Of a DNA stretch of 17,163 nt, positions 15,793 through 17,163 are shown one piece after another; the stretch's first letter is position 1, and every line of letters starts with the position of its first letter. Where the stretch lies: positions 1 through 17,163 of the forward strand of contig CAZSCK010000058.1 in the NCBI GenBank assembly GCA_964605385.1, in the 5' to 3' direction. A program made the translations under genes and the position numbers. The notes below the pieces were generated by a model. The model was not told the origin of the DNA. It saw nothing but the letters and a program-made list of their open reading frames with translations, and ran no database searches. Source of the stretch: JAGLTQ01 sp964605385 (GTDB lineage: Bacteria; Pseudomonadota; Gammaproteobacteria; UBA6429; Thiohalophilaceae).

Positions 15793-15822
15793 AATATAGT
15801 TGGTTATGCGAAAAACACACAA
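15793..15822 (-). promoter_or_regulatory. Candidate sigma-70 promoter for the DUF1269-like gene
   Basis: On the minus strand, TTGTGT (15822-15817) and TATATT (15798-15793) are separated by 18 bases, a plausible -35/-10 pair. This would give a 5' leader of about 50 bases that contains a small CCAGA/TCTGG hairpin (15749-15762) just upstream of the ribosome-binding site. It was identified by eye only. Confidence 0.35.
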
Positions 15823-15826
15823 TAGA

Positions 15827-15857
15827 CCTTATTAATAATAAGGATATATTCCTTATT
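15827..15857. promoter_or_regulatory. Overlapping inverted repeats in the divergent intergenic region
   Basis: Two perfect 8-base inverted repeats share an arm. CCTTATTA (15827-15834) pairs with TAATAAGG (15836-15843), and AATAAGGA (15837-15844) pairs with TCCTTATT (15850-15857). The arrangement offers three alternating half-sites in 31 bases, between the DUF1269-like gene and cysG. It suggests a binding site for a dimeric regulator, or two mutually exclusive hairpins. The regulator is unknown. The remainder of the 230-base gap shows no further gene. Confidence 0.4.
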
Positions 15858-15928
15858 TGATAAAGACGTAGCTTAAAAGGATAGGTATCATGTGGGTTTT
15901 AAGCATTTAGCTGTATTACCGCATAGCT

Positions 15929-15943
15929 GGTTGGAGCTCAACC
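15929..15943 (+). promoter_or_regulatory. Short hairpin just upstream of cysG
   Basis: GGTTG (15929-15933) pairs with CAACC (15939-15943) around GAGCT, about 20 bases before the cysG start and 10 bases before its Shine-Dalgarno sequence. It may influence translation initiation or be incidental; there is no recognised riboswitch architecture around it. Confidence 0.25.
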
Positions 15944-15964
15944 TGTAAATTTAGAGGATAAACC

Positions 15965-17163
15965 GTGGATTTTTTACCTATTTTCATGAACGTTAGAGGC
16001 GAGAACTGCCTGGTTATTGGTGGTGGAAAAGTCGCCACTCGGAAGGTTTTTATGCTTTTACGGGCAGGTGCTTCGGTATCAGTCGTGTCCCCTGAGTTAT
16101 GCCAGGAGCTGACTATTCGTATAAATGAAGGTGAAATTACACATATTGATCGTTCTTTTGAAGATGCAGATTTAGATAATAAAAAAATTATTATTGCTGC
16201 AACGAATAATGAGTCAGTCAATAGCCATGTTTCAAAGTTGGCCAAAGCTAAAGGTATTCCTGTTAATGTAGTTGATGCGCCCGATTTATGTAGTTTCATT
16301 GTGCCTTCAATTATTGATCGCAACCCCGTTCAAATTGCAATCTCTACTGGCGGAGCCTCACCCGTATTAGCGCGTTTATTACGATCACGTTTAGAAACTT
16401 TTATTCCTGCGGCTTACGGCCGTTTAGCAACATTGGTTGAATCATTCCGTGAGAAAGTAAAATCAAAATTCTCAAATACAGATGAAATTCGAACTTTCTG
16501 GGAAGGTATTTTAGAAGGTCCTGTTGCTGATAATTTGATTGCAGGTAAAGATAAACTTGCACGTGAGTTATTAGAAACGGCGGTTGATAATGCAGAAGCA
16601 CCAGCAGAACGTGGTGAAGTATATTTAGTTGGAGCAGGGCCGGGTGATCCTGATTTATTAACTTTTAGAGCTTTACGCTTAATGCAACAAGCCGATGTTG
16701 TGGTTTATGACCGTTTAGTTTCTCAAGGCGTGATGGATTTGGTACGCCGTGATGCAGAAATGATTTATGCAGGTAAAGAACGCAACAAACATACCTTACC
16801 GCAAGAAAGCATTAACGCTTTATTAGTTCGCCTGGCGCAAGAAGGTAAAAAAGTTTTACGCTTAAAAGGTGGTGATCCATTTATCTTTGGTCGTGGTGGT
16901 GAAGAAATTGAAACTTTAACAGATGAAAATGTGAGTTTTCAGGTTGTACCGGGTATAACAGCAGCAGCAGGGTGTTCATCTTATGCCGGCATTCCTCTTA
17001 CACATCGTGATTATGTTCAGTCTTGCATGTTTGTTACCGGACACTTAAAAGATGGCACAACAGATTTGAACTGGGATGCGATTGCACAACCTAATCAAAC
17101 TGTTGTGTTTTATATGGGACTGCAAACAGTAAGAGAACTTTGTAAAGAACTTATTGCACACGG
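15965..17163 (+). CDS. cysG: CysG, siroheme synthase (partial, 3' end beyond window)
   Basis: Trifunctional cytosolic enzyme converting uroporphyrinogen III to siroheme, the cofactor of sulfite and nitrite reductases. The N-terminal precorrin-2 dehydrogenase/ferrochelatase part has a Rossmann G-G-G (19-21) and N-V-V-D-A-P, with Asp104 matching the catalytic Asp of E. coli CysG. A dimerisation region follows, then the uroporphyrinogen methyltransferase domain from about 217, with G-A-G-P-G-D (223-228), Y-D-R-L-V-S, Lys271, K-G-G-D-P-F-I-F-G-R-G-G-E-E (from 301) and F-Y-M-G-L (Met384). A GTG start is chosen because M-D-F-L-P-I-F aligns with the E. coli N-terminus (M-D-H-L-P-I-F), and AGAGGA (15953-15958) sits 6 bases upstream; the next ATG (15986) would cut into the fold. 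The window holds 399 codons of a roughly 460-codon gene. Confidence 0.95.
   Translation, partial: MDFLPIFMNVRGENCLVIGGGKVATRKVFMLLRAGASVSVVSPELCQELTIRINEGEITHIDRSFEDADLDNKKIIIAATNNESVNSHVSKLAKAKGIPVNVVDAPDLCSFIVPSIIDRNPVQIAISTGGASPVLARLLRSRLETFIPAAYGRLATLVESFREKVKSKFSNTDEIRTFWEGILEGPVADNLIAGKDKLARELLETAVDNAEAPAERGEVYLVGAGPGDPDLLTFRALRLMQQADVVVYDRLVSQGVMDLVRRDAEMIYAGKERNKHTLPQESINALLVRLAQEGKKVLRLKGGDPFIFGRGGEEIETLTDENVSFQVVPGITAAAGCSSYAGIPLTHRDYVQSCMFVTGHLKDGTTDLNWDAIAQPNQTVVFYMGLQTVRELCKELIAH

Noticed and set aside
15857..15891. Sigma-70 promoter for cysG using TTGATA as -35
   Set aside because: No acceptable -10 box lies 16-18 bases downstream (the hexamers there are GGATAG, GATAGG and ATAGGT); TATCAT is too far away.
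15986..15988. ATG as the start of cysG
   Set aside because: It would remove the first seven residues, which match E. coli CysG (M-D-x-L-P-I-F) and are preceded by a well-spaced AGAGGA; the GTG at 15965 is better.
15916..16323. 135-codon minus-strand frame over the cysG start
   Set aside because: cysG on the plus strand matches E. coli CysG from its first residues; the antisense frame has no recognisable features.

Overview
The window is an AT-rich stretch of a proteobacterial chromosome, most likely from a gammaproteobacterium. The evidence is the fused CysG-type siroheme synthase, the gammaproteobacterial style of the type VI secretion (T6SS) genes, and the DUF1269-like membrane protein. 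I cannot name a species. Base composition was judged by eye, not computed.

Positions 109-12267 hold eight co-directional genes: tagH (FHA protein), tssJ, tssK, tssL, tssM, tagF, pppA and ppkA. They encode the T6SS membrane complex (TssJLM), the baseplate adaptor (TssK) and a complete threonine-phosphorylation switch (kinase PpkA, phosphatase PppA, phosphothreonine reader TagH, and the post-translational regulator TagF). The sheath, tube, other baseplate and ClpV genes (tssA/B/C/E/F/G/H, hcp, vgrG) and any effectors are absent, so they must lie elsewhere, probably upstream. A D-K-T-V-F-type peptide recurs in the TssL N-terminus, the PpkA N-terminus and the PpkA activation loop, which suggests a common phosphosite read by the TagH FHA domain.

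After a 73-residue unrecognised protein (12270-12491), the same strand carries a four-gene energy-transduction module at 12541-15156: ExbB/TolQ, two dissimilar ExbD/TolR proteins and a TonB-like protein with an AgmX/PglI-type C-terminus. Gaps throughout 109-15156 are 49 bases or less and several junctions overlap, so T6SS and motor genes could be one transcript. It would end at a strong hairpin at 15147-15188 that overlaps the last stop codon. The first ExbD has Asn in place of the usual membrane Asp, and the ExbB lacks the usual Glu in its third membrane helix. The second ExbD keeps the Asp.

Beyond the terminator, a DUF1269-like membrane protein lies on the minus strand (15222-15734). A 230-base divergent intergenic region with overlapping inverted repeats separates it from cysG (15965 to the window end, incomplete), which starts with GTG. 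These last two genes look like ordinary chromosomal flank. No tRNA, rRNA, CRISPR array, insertion sequence or transposase was seen.
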